The position numbers and the translations under genes are program-made. Below, one piece after another: positions 43,765 through 54,334 of a DNA stretch of 64,000 bases; within the stretch, counting starts at the first letter, position 1; the number at the start of each line of letters is the position of its first letter. Source of the stretch: Pseudonocardiales bacterium (GTDB lineage: Bacteria; Actinomycetota; Actinomycetes; Mycobacteriales; Pseudonocardiaceae); contig JAHEXI010000001.1 of the NCBI GenBank assembly GCA_023252195.1, forward strand, positions 496,001 to 560,000. Reading direction: 5' to 3'. The notes below the pieces were generated by a model, which was not told the DNA's origin, did no database searches, and saw only the letters and a list, made by a program, of their open reading frames with translations.

Positions 43765-44262
43765 TCAGCGAAGGTAGGAGGACTGGCTCAGATCGTCGTC
43801 GTCATCGGGTCGGTGGGTCGTGCGAGCGGGCCGTGCCGGCGCGTCCTCGGCGATGTCCGGAAAGCGGTCGCGGTAGCTGGCGACGATCCGTGCGGCGGCA
43901 TCGTCGCTGCTGTCCGGGACCGACGCGGTCACCAGGTCCTGTACCTGCGCGGCCAGAGTGCTGTGGGCTCGCCGCAGGCAGGTCATCAACTCCGCGGACA
44001 ACCGGGCCGGGTCTCCGGCCCTGGCCCGGTCGGTGAGAGTCAACTCGGTGGGCACGCCCTGGGCGTCCACACTGACGCGGACCATGCCGTCCGCCGAGGT
44101 CTCCGTCACCACCAGCTGGGACATCTCATCCTGCAGACCGCGATAGGTCTGAGCCTTGCGTTGGAGCTGCTCGGCCCACTCGATCAGGCCTTGACCCGCG
44201 TGGCCCAGGTCCACGGCGAAGTCGGGACCCGGAGCGAAGTCGGAATTCGGATTGTCAATCAT
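43765..44262 (-). CDS. YbaB/EbfC-family protein
   Basis: GLQDEMSQLVVTETSADGMVRVSVDAQGVPTELTLTDRARAGDPARLSAELMTCLRRAHSTL. Confidence 0.82.
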   Translation of the reverse strand: MIDNPNSDFAPGPDFAVDLGHAGQGLIEWAEQLQRKAQTYRGLQDEMSQLVVTETSADGMVRVSVDAQGVPTELTLTDRARAGDPARLSAELMTCLRRAHSTLAAQVQDLVTASVPDSSDDAAARIVASYRDRFPDIAEDAPARPARTTHRPDDDDDLSQSSYLR

Positions 44263-44310
44263 TGATCACAACTTTCTCCTATGGCGTGCGCCATCGACCG
44301 CGTAAGCACA

Positions 44311-44511
44311 TTACGTGCCTCGACGCGTCCGGTTAAGGAATTCGCGCCGGCGCAGATTTGCTCGCAGTGCGACGCGCTGGCGCCGCCGTTGCAACAACTG
44401 ATGACGCTTCACTCCGAGGAAGGCGGCGCAGCCGAAGAGCCCGACCCAGACCAGTACGATCAATGCGATGTTGAGCAGCAACGTATCTCGCCTCCACGGC
44501 CGTGGCCGCAA
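44311..44511 (-). CDS. Small single-TM protein
   Basis: LLLNIALIVLVWVGLFGCAAFLGVKRHQLLQRRRQR. Confidence 0.5.
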   Translation of the reverse strand: MRPRPWRRDTLLLNIALIVLVWVGLFGCAAFLGVKRHQLLQRRRQRVALRANLRRREFLNRTRRGT

Positions 44512-44609
44512 CGTGTGCGGTCATCCTGAGACCTGCGCGCCGCGGACTGTACCGGCCCGCCTGGTCGGCCCCGCAGCGGTACCGTGATCAGTGGCGACGA
44601 GGAGGAGCT

Positions 44610-45104
44610 TTGCCCTACCCAGAAGACCTGCTGCTCGACGATGAGTGGGTGGTGGTCCACAAGCATCCGCACTGGAAGATGCTGGTGTTGCCGGTGCTGG
44701 CTTTCCTGCTCATCGTGGGGCTGGGCTCCTACGTTGCAGCGCTGATCGCTGGGCGTTCCTGGCAGCTCTACGGGTGGATCGGGCTGGCGGTCGTCGGTGG
44801 TATCGCTGTGCTGTGGTTGACCGTGGTGCCGTTGCTGCGCTGGCGCACCACACATTTCGTGCTCACCACCAGGCGAGTGCTGGTCCGTGAGGGGGTGCTG
44901 TCCCGCAGCGGTATCGACATCGCGACCAACCGGATCAACACTGTGCAGTCCCGGTCTTCTGTGATCGATCGGATGCTGGGTTGTGGAACGCTGATCATCG
45001 AGTCGGCCTCCGATGAGCCGCTGGAGTTCGACGACATCCCGCAGGTCGAGCGGGTTCGCTCGCTGCTGTACTACGAGGTGAACCCCGGACCTGCCGCGTC
45101 ATGA
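44610..45104 (+). CDS. Bacterial PH-domain membrane protein
   Basis: Two TM segments followed by HFVLTTRRVLVREGVLSRSGIDIATNRINTVQSRSSVIDRMLGCGTLIIESA; TTG start after ggaggag. Confidence 0.88.
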   Translation: MPYPEDLLLDDEWVVVHKHPHWKMLVLPVLAFLLIVGLGSYVAALIAGRSWQLYGWIGLAVVGGIAVLWLTVVPLLRWRTTHFVLTTRRVLVREGVLSRSGIDIATNRINTVQSRSSVIDRMLGCGTLIIESASDEPLEFDDIPQVERVRSLLYYEVNPGPAAS

Positions 45105-46081
45105 CCGCGAGGGACGTCGGCTTACCTGACCGGCACCCGGCGGTCGGGCTGCCCGAGCGGGTGACGATCTGGGAAGTCGGGGCGCGCGACGGTCTGCAGA
45201 ACGAGCCGGCAGTGGTTCCCGTCGAGGTCAAGTCCGAGTTCCTGGACCGTCTGGCCGGCGCGGGGTTGCGGGTCATCGAGGCGACCAGCTTCGCGCACCC
45301 CCGGTGGGTGCCGCAGCTGGCCGACGCCACCGAGTTGCTCGAGCGGCTCACGCCTAGCGACGGGGTGCGCTACCCCGTCCTGGTGCCCAACGAGCGCGGC
45401 CTGGATCGGGCGCTGGCGGCAGGCGTCACCGACATCGCGATCTTCGCCTCGGCCACCGACAGCTTCGCGCGACGCAACCTCAACCGTGACCTCGAGGCGC
45501 AGTTCGCGATGTTCTCGCCGGTGGTGCGCCGGGTTGCGGCGCAGGGCCTCGGAGTACGCGGGTACCTCTCGATGTGCTTCGGCGATCCGTGGGAGGGCGC
45601 CGTGGCCGTCGACCAGGTCGTCGGAGTCGGGTGCAGGCTGCTCGACCTGGGTTGCGACCAGCTCTCCCTGGGCGACACCATCGGGGTGGCCACCCCAGGG
45701 CACGTCGTCGCGTTACTCGACGGTTTCGCCCGCGCCGGCGTCGGGACCGATGCCCTCGCGGTGCACTTCCACAACACCTACGGCCAGGCGCTGTCCAACA
45801 CCCTGGCCGCCCTGCGTGCCGGGGTGAGCTGCGTGGACGCCTCGGCTGGGGGGCTGGGTGGCTGCCCCTACGCCGAGTCGGCAACCGGCAACCTCGCCAC
45901 CGAGGATCTGGTCTGGATGCTCGACGGCTTAGGTATCGAGCACGGGGTCGACCTCCACGCCCTGGTGCGGACCAGCCTCTGGATGGCCGACCAACTCGGC
46001 AGGCCCTCGCCATCCCGAGTGGTCACCGCCATGGGAGGCCCTTCAAGGACTCCGCCGCATTCAGCAGGCTCAGCGGGGTAG
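45101..46081 (+). CDS. mvaB: Hydroxymethylglutaryl-CoA lyase
   Basis: ERVTIWEVGARDGLQNEPAVVPVEVKSEFLDRLAGAGLRVIEATSFAHPRWVPQLADA; GGLGGCPYAESATGNLATEDLVWML. Confidence 0.93.
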   Translation: MTARDVGLPDRHPAVGLPERVTIWEVGARDGLQNEPAVVPVEVKSEFLDRLAGAGLRVIEATSFAHPRWVPQLADATELLERLTPSDGVRYPVLVPNERGLDRALAAGVTDIAIFASATDSFARRNLNRDLEAQFAMFSPVVRRVAAQGLGVRGYLSMCFGDPWEGAVAVDQVVGVGCRLLDLGCDQLSLGDTIGVATPGHVVALLDGFARAGVGTDALAVHFHNTYGQALSNTLAALRAGVSCVDASAGGLGGCPYAESATGNLATEDLVWMLDGLGIEHGVDLHALVRTSLWMADQLGRPSPSRVVTAMGGPSRTPPHSAGSAG

Positions 46082-46119
46082 AGGAGGTGCGAATAACCCC
46101 GCTGAGCCCGCTGAAATGC
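46057..46119. terminator. Strong hairpin at the mvaB 3' end (putative bidirectional terminator)
   Basis: gcattcagcaggctcagcggggt / accccgctgagcccgctgaaatgc, near-perfect arms, between convergent genes. Confidence 0.65.
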
Positions 46120-46148
46120 GAACGGCCCCTAAACAGCCAGCTACCCTG

Positions 46149-46637
46149 TCACAGGACCTCGTTGAGCTTGCCGGTGGCGACGTCGAAGACGAACCCACGG
46201 ATCTGGTCCTGGTGCGGCACGAACGGGCTCAACTTGATCCGGGCAATCGACTGCCGGACGTCCTCGTCGAGGTCTGGGAAGGACTCCGCGCCCCACGCCG
46301 GTTTGATCCCGGTTTCATCCTGGATGGACCTTTTGAAGGCGTCGTCGGTGAAGGTGAGCATTCCGCAGTCGGTGTGATGGATGAGGATGATCTCCTGCGT
46401 GCCGAGCAGTCGTTGGCTGATGGCCAGCGAACGGATCTCGCTGTCAGTGATCACACCTCCTGCGTTGCGGATGACGTGCGCCTCGCCTTCGTTCAGGCCC
46501 AGCATCCGGTAGACGTCGAGGCGCGCATCCATGCAGGCGACGACAGCGACGTGCTTGCCGGGCGGCATGGGTAGCGGCCCGGAGAAGGTCTCGGTATAGC
46601 GGGCGTTGTTGGCGAGCAGATCATCGGTTACGGACAC
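46149..46637 (-). CDS. Beta-class carbonic anhydrase
   Basis: VAVVACMDARLDVYRMLGLNEGEAHVIRNAGGVITDSEIRSLAISQRLLGTQEIILIHHTDCGML. Confidence 0.95.
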   Translation of the reverse strand: MSVTDDLLANNARYTETFSGPLPMPPGKHVAVVACMDARLDVYRMLGLNEGEAHVIRNAGGVITDSEIRSLAISQRLLGTQEIILIHHTDCGMLTFTDDAFKRSIQDETGIKPAWGAESFPDLDEDVRQSIARIKLSPFVPHQDQIRGFVFDVATGKLNEVL

Positions 46638-46855
46638 AGGTTCTCCTGGTGTGCGGGGATGAAGTGGACACCGGGGATCGGCCGCGGGGCGGGGAGGCCA
46701 TGCGCCAACGCGCGGCCTACCTACAGAACTGGTCAAAAGCGTGCATGCGCCGGCTCGGCCAGAACTGCTCGAGGACAGCACGCCGCATGCACATATCCTT
46801 ACCTGCCGATAGCCCGGTGGGCAAGAGCCGGTGAGGCGACCTCCCATAGCCCCGA

Positions 46856-47641
46856 TCAGGACTGCAGAAGTGTTAATGCGGCGTCGTGTAGCAGTCCGTT
46901 GGATGACAGCGCTGTGCCGCCGTCGTATCGAGCGACCCCGTCGAGGTCGGTGAACCGACCACCGGCCTGCTGCACCAACACCTGGACGGCCGCCACATCC
47001 CAGGGATTGACAATCGGTTCGGCGGCCAGATCGATCGCTCCCTCGGCGACCAGGCAGTGCTGCCAGAAGTCGCCGAAGGCCCGGCTCTCCCACGTTGCGT
47101 CCACCAGCGAGAGGTAAGACTCCCGGCTGCGGTGCTCCGTCCAACTGCCCAAATCGGTAGTGGACAGGTAGGCGTCGGCGAGGTCACCGACCCCGGAGAC
47201 CGTGATGGCCCGGCTGGTCCCGTCTGGATCTCGGGTGTGGGCACCCGCCTCCGTAGCGGCCCACCAGCGACGCCGCAGCGCCGGTGCGCTGATCACCCCC
47301 ATTACCGGCGTGCCATTCTCGACGAGCGCGATGAGAGTGGCCCAGACCGGCACACCGCGCAGGAAGTTCTTCGTTCCGTCGATCGGGTCCAGCAGCCAGG
47401 CCCGACCGGCATGGCCAGACGGTCCGCCGCGCTCCTCACCGACCACCGCGTCGCGCGGCCGGTGGACCCGCAGCACCGCGCGGATCGCGTCCTCGACGGC
47501 GAGGTCAGCGTCGGTGACCGGGGTCCGGTCGGGTTTAGTCTCGACCCGCAGGTCCGCAGCGGCTGCCCGGTCCAGCGTGATCCGGTCCGCGGTATCGGCC
47601 AGGGTCAGGGCCAGGGCGAGATCGCACGTATGGTCGGTCAT
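46856..47641 (-). CDS. hisN: Inositol monophosphatase-family/histidinol-phosphatase-like
   Basis: KPDRTPVTDADLAVEDAIR...VVGEERGG...AWLLDPIDGTKNFLRGVPVWATLIAL; WDVAAVQVLVQQAGGRFTDLDG. Confidence 0.88.
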   Translation of the reverse strand: MTDHTCDLALALTLADTADRITLDRAAAADLRVETKPDRTPVTDADLAVEDAIRAVLRVHRPRDAVVGEERGGPSGHAGRAWLLDPIDGTKNFLRGVPVWATLIALVENGTPVMGVISAPALRRRWWAATEAGAHTRDPDGTSRAITVSGVGDLADAYLSTTDLGSWTEHRSRESYLSLVDATWESRAFGDFWQHCLVAEGAIDLAAEPIVNPWDVAAVQVLVQQAGGRFTDLDGVARYDGGTALSSNGLLHDAALTLLQS

Positions 47642-47678
47642 AGCAGCACAGGCTGCCAGGTGGTCCTAGTCTGATGGC

Positions 47679-48332
47679 GTGCCCACTGTGCTGCTCGTCG
47701 AAGACGACACCGGCATCGCTGTGCCACTGTCTCGCGCCCTGCAGCGGGAGGGCCACGACGTGCTGGTAGTCGCCGACGGCCACACCGCGCTGGCCCGCGC
47801 CAACGACGAAGAGGTCGACCTGCTGGTGCTCGACCTCGGGCTGCCGGGGATGGATGGCCTGGATGTCTGCCGCCGGCTGCGTCGGGTGCGCCCAGACGTC
47901 CCAGTGCTGATGCTCACCGCCCGGACTGATGAAGTGGATTTCGTCGTCGGGCTCGACGCCGGCGCCGACGACTACGTCGCCAAGCCGTTCCGGTTGGCCG
48001 AGCTGCTCGCCAGGGTGCGCGCTCTGCTCCGCCGTAGCGTGCCCGACGCGCTTGAGGTGGGTGGGGTGCGGATGGATCTCGCCGGCCGCCGGGTGCTCAT
48101 CGACGGTACTGAGATCGGGCTGGCGAACAAGGAGTTCGAGCTGCTGCGGGTGCTGCTGTCCCGGTCGGGTCAGGTGGTCAGCCGCGAGGAGATCCTGCGT
48201 GAGGTGTGGAAAGGCCTGGAGCTCAAGAACACCAAAACGTTGGACATGCACATGTCGTGGCTACGCCGCAAGATCGGTAGCAGTCGGATCGCCACCGTCC
48301 GGGGAGTCGGGTTTCGCTTCGATGCGCTGTAG
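47679..48332 (+). CDS. OmpR-family response regulator
   Basis: VLLVEDDTGIAVPLSRALQREGHDVLVVADG...; winged-helix C-terminus RRKIGSSRIATVRGVGFRF. Confidence 0.95.
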   Translation: MPTVLLVEDDTGIAVPLSRALQREGHDVLVVADGHTALARANDEEVDLLVLDLGLPGMDGLDVCRRLRRVRPDVPVLMLTARTDEVDFVVGLDAGADDYVAKPFRLAELLARVRALLRRSVPDALEVGGVRMDLAGRRVLIDGTEIGLANKEFELLRVLLSRSGQVVSREEILREVWKGLELKNTKTLDMHMSWLRRKIGSSRIATVRGVGFRFDAL

Positions 48333-48363
48333 AAATATTCCGTAACCGGCGTAGCGTTCCGTC

Positions 48364-49662
48364 GTGCGGTGGAGGATCCTGCAGTCCACGCTGATCGCGG
48401 TAGCGATCACCGGGCTGGTGCTGGGTGGCCCGCTGGCGTTCGCCTCCTGGCGCCTGGTGGAACACTCCACGCGGGCCAACCTGCTGGCCCGGTTGGCGCA
48501 GGTGGTGGTCCGGCTGGACGATCAGAGTTCGGCGGCGACGCCGAATCCGTGGGCACATCTGGGCTCGATCGCCCGAGCGCTTCCCCCCGGCGGGCAGCTG
48601 GTGGTGGACTCACCACGGACCGGCCATTCGGTGATTGGCGCCGACCCTGGTCCCGGTGCGGTGGTGGAATCGCTGGCGCTGGGGCCGCGCGGCACCGTCC
48701 GGCTGGCGGTACCCGGCGGCGGAATGCGGGGCGATCAGCTACGAGCGGTCGCGGTGGTCGCTCTTCTCGTCGGGCTGTCGGTGGGGATCGGCGCAGCCGT
48801 CGCTACCGTCACCGCGCGACGGTTGGCGGGGCCACTGGAGGACGTCGCCGACCGGGCCACCCGGCTGGGTATGGGAGATTTCCGTCCCGCGCCGGCCAGA
48901 CACGGCATCCCGGAGCTCGATCGGGTCGCGGACCTGCTGGACACCTCGGCGGCGGCGCTGGCCGAGCTCATCGCCCGGGAGCGCGACCTCGTCGGCGACG
49001 TGTCACACCAGCTGCGCAGCCGGCTGACCGCGCTGCTGCTACGACTCGATGAGTTGGCCGCCCACCCGGACCCCGATACCGCCGCGGAGGCCGAGGCGGC
49101 GCTGGAGCAAGCCGAACGGCTCGGTGCGGTGCTCGATGACCTGTTGCGAGCCACCGAGGAGGCCCGAGCCGCCACCGCCGAACCGGTGGAGCTGGCCGAA
49201 CTGCTCGGCGAAGTGGTCGCCGACTGGCAGCCGCAGGCCGATGCCGACCGGCGCCCGCTGCGGCTGCGGGTAGCCGACGCGCTGGTAGCCCGGGTTACCC
49301 CTGGCCGGCTGCGCGAGGCGCTCGGAGTGCTGATCGACAACGCGCTGCGGCACGGCGCCGGGGTGGTGACGCTGTCCGCCCGGTGGACCGGGGTGGGACC
49401 AGATCGGATGGTCGTGGTGGAGGTCACCGACGGCGGCGAGGGGGTGCCCGAGGAGCTGGCCGCACGCGTCTTCGACCGGGGGATCTCGGGTGCGTCCTCG
49501 ACCGGCGTCGGGCTGGCCCTGGCCCGGGCGTTGGTTGAGGCCGACGGTGGACGCCTTGAGCTCAGTTCGGCGCGGCCGGCCAGATTCGCCGTGTACCTGC
49601 GGGTGCCGCGAGGCGAAGAGTTGCCCGGGCCCCCCCGGCCGGGTGCCGGCGTGGTGCGTTGA
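48364..49662 (+). CDS. Sensor histidine kinase
   Basis: HAMP; DLVGDVSHQLRSRLTALLLRLDEL H-box; GVLIDNALRHGAGVVTL; VGLALARALVEADGGRLEL. Confidence 0.94.
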   Translation: MRWRILQSTLIAVAITGLVLGGPLAFASWRLVEHSTRANLLARLAQVVVRLDDQSSAATPNPWAHLGSIARALPPGGQLVVDSPRTGHSVIGADPGPGAVVESLALGPRGTVRLAVPGGGMRGDQLRAVAVVALLVGLSVGIGAAVATVTARRLAGPLEDVADRATRLGMGDFRPAPARHGIPELDRVADLLDTSAAALAELIARERDLVGDVSHQLRSRLTALLLRLDELAAHPDPDTAAEAEAALEQAERLGAVLDDLLRATEEARAATAEPVELAELLGEVVADWQPQADADRRPLRLRVADALVARVTPGRLREALGVLIDNALRHGAGVVTLSARWTGVGPDRMVVVEVTDGGEGVPEELAARVFDRGISGASSTGVGLALARALVEADGGRLELSSARPARFAVYLRVPRGEELPGPPRPGAGVVR

Positions 49663-49663
49663 C

Positions 49664-50167
49664 TCAGCCGACCTGCACTTGGCGGCGTACGTTCTGGTCG
49701 GGGAAGACGTATCTGCGGAAGGCCCACCACCGGAAGATCATCGCCAGCAACGTTCCGATCACGTTGGCGCTGGCGAAGTCAGCGGCCTCCTGCGCGAGCA
49801 GGCTGACCGCCGGGACCTGCAGTTCCAGCACGTATCGCGAGACCCACAGCGGCGCAGCGTTGAGCACCAGTCCGATGCCGCAGACCAGGAAGAACAACGA
49901 GGCCTCGTGGCGCCGTTCCCGGCCGCCCCGGGTGCGGAAGGACCACTCCCGGTTGAGTACGTAGGACACGATCGTCGCCACCAGCACCGCAACGATCTTG
50001 GCGGTGACCGGCTTGGGCTCCAGCACCGTCGTCTTGAGCAGCGTGAACAGCGTGATGTCGACGATGTAGGTGATCCCCCCGACGAGGGCGAACTTCACTA
50101 GCTCGCGGTGCCGAACAGCGATATCGCGGTAGGGCTGCGGGACTCGGATGAGCACCGCGTCGACCAT
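49664..50167 (-). CDS. GtrA-family membrane protein
   Basis: ELVKFALVGGITYIVDITLFTLL...TIVSYVLNREWSFRTRGG...; four TM segments. Confidence 0.9.
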   Translation of the reverse strand: MVDAVLIRVPQPYRDIAVRHRELVKFALVGGITYIVDITLFTLLKTTVLEPKPVTAKIVAVLVATIVSYVLNREWSFRTRGGRERRHEASLFFLVCGIGLVLNAAPLWVSRYVLELQVPAVSLLAQEAADFASANVIGTLLAMIFRWWAFRRYVFPDQNVRRQVQVG

Positions 50168-50232
50168 GGACACGGCGGCAGTGTACGGACCGTAGGTTGG
50201 AGCCCCGCGCACCGAGCTCCAGCTCTCAGGCT

Positions 50233-50287
50233 CCCGAACTCCAGTGCTGTACCGGGTCGCTATGAGAGCGCTGCTGTGGAGCTCGGG
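50233..50287. repeat. Degenerate relative of the GAACTCnACAGCAC palindrome
   Basis: cccgaactccagtgctg ... ctgctgtggagctcggg, 13/17 complementary. Confidence 0.5.
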
Positions 50288-50338
50288 AAGAGCAGGGCTG
50301 TCGGGCACGCAGCAGGTCTCGGATAAGATCGGCAACTC

Positions 50339-51547
50339 GTGGACCTCCGTACCGGGTTGCCTGTCGTCGGCATGGTGGGTGCCGGGCAGCTGGCTCGGAT
50401 GACCCACCAGGCCGCTGTGGCGCTCGGGCAGTCGCTGCGGGTGCTCGCGGCCGGTCCGGACGAGCCGGCGGCGCTGGTGGCCACCGATGTGGTCCTTGGC
50501 CGGCACGATGATCTGGCCACGCTGCGACGGTTCGCCGAGGGCTGCGACGTGCTCACCTTCGACCATGAGCACGTTCCCACTGAGCACCTCCGGGCACTGG
50601 TTGCCGCGGGTGTTCGGGTGCATCCGGGGCCGGACGCGCTGCGCCATGCCCAGGACAAGCTGCTGATGCGCCGGACGCTGGCCGGGCTGGGCGTGCCGGT
50701 TCCGCCGTTTCGCGAAGTCACCCGGCCGCAGGACGCGGTGTCCTTCGGTGCCGAGCACGGCTGGCCCTGCGTACTGAAAGCGGTCCGCGGCGGCTATGAC
50801 GGGCGGGGTTTGTGGATGCTCAACACCCCCACCGGCGCGCGGCGCGCGGTGGCCGAGCTGCTTGCCGCAGGTACGCCGTTGCTGGTCGAGCAATGTGTGG
50901 CGATGCGCAGGGAACTCGCCGTGCTGGTAGCCCGCTCGCCATTCGGGCAGGGCGCGGTGTGGCCGGTGGTGCAGACGGTGCAGCGGGAGGGGATCTGCGT
51001 GGAGGTGCTCGCCCCGGCGCCCGGCCTGGACGCGGAACTCGCGCAAGCCGGCCAGCAACTGGCCCTGCGGTTGGCGGCGACGCTGGAAGTGGTCGGCGTG
51101 CTAGCCGTCGAACTGTTCGAAATGCCTTCTGGGCAGTTGCTGGTTAATGAGTTGGCGATGCGGCCGCACAACAGCGGGCACTGGACCATTGAGGGTGCCG
51201 CGACGTCCCAGTTCGAGCAGCACCTGCGCGCGGTACTGGACTACCCGTTGGGGTCCACCGCACCGCGCGCCCCGGCCTGTGCGATGGCCAACGTGCTGGG
51301 CGCCGACATCGCGCCGATGATGGGTATCGATGAGCGGCTGCACCATCTGATGGCTCGCTACCCGCAGGCGAAGGTGCACCTGTATGCGAAGCCGCAGCGA
51401 CCTAGGCGCAAGATTGGGCACGTCACGGTTCTCGGTGAGGCGCCGACGCCGGCGCGCAACGTGGCGGTCGCTTCGGCGGTCTTTCTGGCCACCGGAGCCT
51501 GGCCGGACGGGCACCCGGTGCACGAGCGGGGACAGGAGACGGCGTGA
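50339..51547 (+). CDS. purK: N5-carboxyaminoimidazole ribonucleotide synthase
   Basis: [29 protein letters not shown]...; [39 protein letters not shown]. Confidence 0.96.
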   Translation: MDLRTGLPVVGMVGAGQLARMTHQAAVALGQSLRVLAAGPDEPAALVATDVVLGRHDDLATLRRFAEGCDVLTFDHEHVPTEHLRALVAAGVRVHPGPDALRHAQDKLLMRRTLAGLGVPVPPFREVTRPQDAVSFGAEHGWPCVLKAVRGGYDGRGLWMLNTPTGARRAVAELLAAGTPLLVEQCVAMRRELAVLVARSPFGQGAVWPVVQTVQREGICVEVLAPAPGLDAELAQAGQQLALRLAATLEVVGVLAVELFEMPSGQLLVNELAMRPHNSGHWTIEGAATSQFEQHLRAVLDYPLGSTAPRAPACAMANVLGADIAPMMGIDERLHHLMARYPQAKVHLYAKPQRPRRKIGHVTVLGEAPTPARNVAVASAVFLATGAWPDGHPVHERGQETA

Positions 51548-52035
51548 GTCTGGTCGGTGTGATCATGGGCAGTGACTCGGACTGGCCGGTGATGCGCGCT
51601 GCCGCGCAGGCTCTCGACGAGTTCGGGGTGGCCCACGAGGTGTCGGTGGTCTCCGCGCACCGCACCCCCGCGCGGATGCTCGACTATGCCCGCAACGCCG
51701 CAGGCCGGGGCCTGAAGGTGATCATCGCGGGGGCTGGTGGGGCGGCACACTTGCCCGGGATGGTGGCTTCGGCGACGGTGCTGCCGGTGATCGGGGTGCC
51801 GGTACCGCTGGCGCACCTCGACGGGCTGGACTCGCTGCTGTCCATCGTGCAGATGCCCGCCGGGGTGCCGGTCGCGACCGTGTCGGTTGGCGGCGCGCGC
51901 AACGCCGGACTGCTAGCAGTCCGCATCCTAGCCGCCTCAGACCCCGCACTAGCCCACCAAATCGCGACCTTCCAGCAGGATCTAGCCCAACGAGTGCTCG
52001 ACGCCGACGCCGCCCTCCGCGCCGCGCTGGACTGA
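51544..52035 (+). CDS. purE: N5-carboxyaminoimidazole ribonucleotide mutase
   Basis: [54 protein letters not shown]. Confidence 0.97.
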   Translation: MSLVGVIMGSDSDWPVMRAAAQALDEFGVAHEVSVVSAHRTPARMLDYARNAAGRGLKVIIAGAGGAAHLPGMVASATVLPVIGVPVPLAHLDGLDSLLSIVQMPAGVPVATVSVGGARNAGLLAVRILAASDPALAHQIATFQQDLAQRVLDADAALRAALD

Positions 52036-52041
52036 GTCGGC

Positions 52042-53178
52042 ATGTACGAGTTGGGGGCGGAATATGAGGCTTTGCGGGAGGTGGTGCGGGATCTGGCCGA
52101 GAAGGAGATCGCGCCGTACGCGGCGGAGGTCGACGAGCTCGAGCGGTTTCCGCGGGAGGCCCAGGCTGCGCTGGTGCGCGCGGCTTTCCACGCGGTGCAC
52201 ATCCCGGAGGCCTACGGCGGCCAGGGCGCGGACTCGGTCGCGACCTGCATCGTGATCGAGGAGGTGGCGCGGGTGTGCGCGTCGTCTTCGCTGATCCCAG
52301 CTGTGAACAAGCTCGGCACGATGGGCCTGCTGCTGGCCGGCTCAGAGCAACTGCGCGAGCAGGTGCTGCCGTCACTGGCCGCGGGGTCGATGGCGTCCTA
52401 TGCGCTGTCCGAGCGGGAGGCGGGAAGTGATGCCGCGGCGATGCGGACCCGAGCCCAGCGTGTTGGCGACCACTGGGTGCTCAACGGCACCAAGTACTGG
52501 ATCAGCAACGCCGGCCAATCGACCTGGTATACCGTGATGGCGGTAACCGACCCGGCCAAGGGCGCAGCTGGAATCAGCGCCTTCGTCGTTCACAAAGACG
52601 ACCCAGGATTCTCGGTTGGGCCCAAAGAGCGCAAAATGGGGATCAGGGGTAGCCCGACCCGAGAAATCTACTTCGAGGATTGCACGATCCCTGCCGACCG
52701 GATCATCGGCGATCCCGGCACCGGGTTCAAGACAGCCCTGCAGACCCTGGACCACACCCGCCCGACGATCGGAGCGCAGGCCGTCGGAATCGCACAGGGT
52801 GCGGTGGACGCCTCGATCGACTACGTCAAGCAACGCAAGCAGTTCGGCAAGCCGATCGCCGATTTTCAGGGTATCCGATTCATGCTGGCCGACATGGCGA
52901 TGAAGACCGAGGCGGCCCGTCAGCTCGTCTACGTCGCCGCGGCGCGCGCCGAGCGCGGTGCGGGCAAACTCGGGTTCATCACCTCAGCGTCGAAATGCTT
53001 CGCTTCAGACGTGGCCATGGAGGTGACGACCGACGCGGTGCAGCTCTTCGGTGGCTACGGCTACACCCGGGACTTCCCAGTCGAACGGATGATGCGTGAC
53101 GCGAAGATCACCCAGATCTACGAGGGCACCAACCAGATCCAGCGCCTGGTGATGGCCCGCACTCTGCTCGGCGGCTAG
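52042..53178 (+). CDS. fadE25: Acyl-CoA dehydrogenase
   Basis: [63 protein letters not shown]; immediately after purK-purE as in mycobacteria. Confidence 0.93.
   Translation: MYELGAEYEALREVVRDLAEKEIAPYAAEVDELERFPREAQAALVRAAFHAVHIPEAYGGQGADSVATCIVIEEVARVCASSSLIPAVNKLGTMGLLLAGSEQLREQVLPSLAAGSMASYALSEREAGSDAAAMRTRAQRVGDHWVLNGTKYWISNAGQSTWYTVMAVTDPAKGAAGISAFVVHKDDPGFSVGPKERKMGIRGSPTREIYFEDCTIPADRIIGDPGTGFKTALQTLDHTRPTIGAQAVGIAQGAVDASIDYVKQRKQFGKPIADFQGIRFMLADMAMKTEAARQLVYVAAARAERGAGKLGFITSASKCFASDVAMEVTTDAVQLFGGYGYTRDFPVERMMRDAKITQIYEGTNQIQRLVMARTLLGG
53105..53178 (+). repeat. Direct repeat copy A: 3' end of fadE25
   Basis: agatcacccagatctacgagggcaccaaccagatccagcgcctggtgatggcccgc... Confidence 0.85.
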
Positions 53179-53210
53179 ATCACTAAAACGCACAAGTTCT
53201 GCCCTATGGG

Positions 53211-53459
53211 TCAGACCTCAAGATCGCTCTTGTCCAGCTCACTGGACTCCACCGGCAATGACACAACAGGGACCGACGCATCGACCTCGTCGAACTTCTC
53301 CATGCGTGCCTGGTAGTCGTCGGTCGCCGTTTCTTCCGCTTCCTTCTGGTAGTCGGCGGGCTCTTCCACTGCCCCCTTGTCGCTGTCGGCTGCTCCCTCG
53401 TCGGTGGAAGATTCGGGATCAAGCTCGGCGTCCTGTACGGTGCCCTCTGGCTCAGTCAT
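53211..53459 (-). CDS. Small acidic hypothetical protein
   Basis: MTEPEGTVQDAELDPESSTDEGAADSDKGAVEEPADYQKEAEE...; SD ggagctgg before ATG. Confidence 0.55.
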   Translation of the reverse strand: MTEPEGTVQDAELDPESSTDEGAADSDKGAVEEPADYQKEAEETATDDYQARMEKFDEVDASVPVVSLPVESSELDKSDLEV

Positions 53460-53689
53460 CGCCAGCTCCTTTCGGTGTGCCCCCTCCAAGTAGATCTTGA
53501 AGCGATACTCTGACCAATACCCGTCACGGAAGATCATCAAACATTGGATGCCCCATCCGTGCCATACGGCTGCCCTCGGCGGCCCCTGGTTACACTAGGA
53601 AGGTTACGCTAGGAACTCCCACCGTCGAGGCTCACACGACAACCCGGCCGGCGGACAGCTGCTCGTCAGAAACGGCCGACTAGACACTG

Positions 53690-54130
53690 CCCTGGGCCTA
53701 GACGGTGGCGGGGTGGCGTGATGGCCGCCGCGGCTCCGCCGCCTTCGGGACGGTGACTACGCAGTCATCCTGGTCCTGGGCACAGATGGTTTCGGTCCCG
53801 TCGGGCTAGTATGCGCGGACGCCGTGGGAGGCGGATAGCGACTTGACCGGGTCCAGTCCGAGGTCAGTCCGGTCTTGGTGTGTCTGTGCTGTTTGGACAG
53901 GATCAGCGCGATGGTCTTGTCGCCGTGGTGTTCGGCCAGACGTCGCACGAGAGCGAGGGTGTCCTTGCTGGTCGCCCGGGTGTGATCGCCGCCTTTGGGT
54001 TGTCGTCACTGGACAACTCGGTGCTGACCGCCCTGCCAGTTGATATGCAGCTCGGTGACGCGGTCTTCGGCGTTGATGGCGACTACAAGGTGGTCGATTA
54101 CGGCCGGAGCAGCTGTTGCGCTCGGTGATC
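53690..54130 (-). pseudogene. Serine recombinase C-terminal fragment with stop and frameshifts
   Basis: VVAINAEDRVTELHINWQGGQHRVVQ* ... TSKDTLALVRRLAEHHGDKTIALILSKQHRHTKTGLT ... VKSLSASHGVRAY*PDGTETICAQDQDDCVVTVPKAAE. Confidence 0.75.
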
Positions 54131-54258
54131 GTGGTGGTCGCGGCGTGGAATACCTTGGCCCGATATTGGCGCCGGACCCAGCGGATTTTCAGTTGCCGTC
54201 AGCTGGTCAATTTCAGCTGCCGTTGACGGCATCCGAGCCCCAGTGAACCCTTCCACGG

Positions 54259-54334
54259 AGATCACCCAGATTTATGAGGGAGCTAACCAGATCCAGCGCC
54301 TGGTGATGGTCCGCGCCCACCCTGCTCTGCGGGT
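54259..54334 (+). repeat. Direct repeat copy B: partial duplication of the fadE25 3' end
   Basis: agatcacccagatttatgagggagctaaccagatccagcgcctggtgatggtccgc (encodes [19 protein letters not shown]). Confidence 0.85.
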
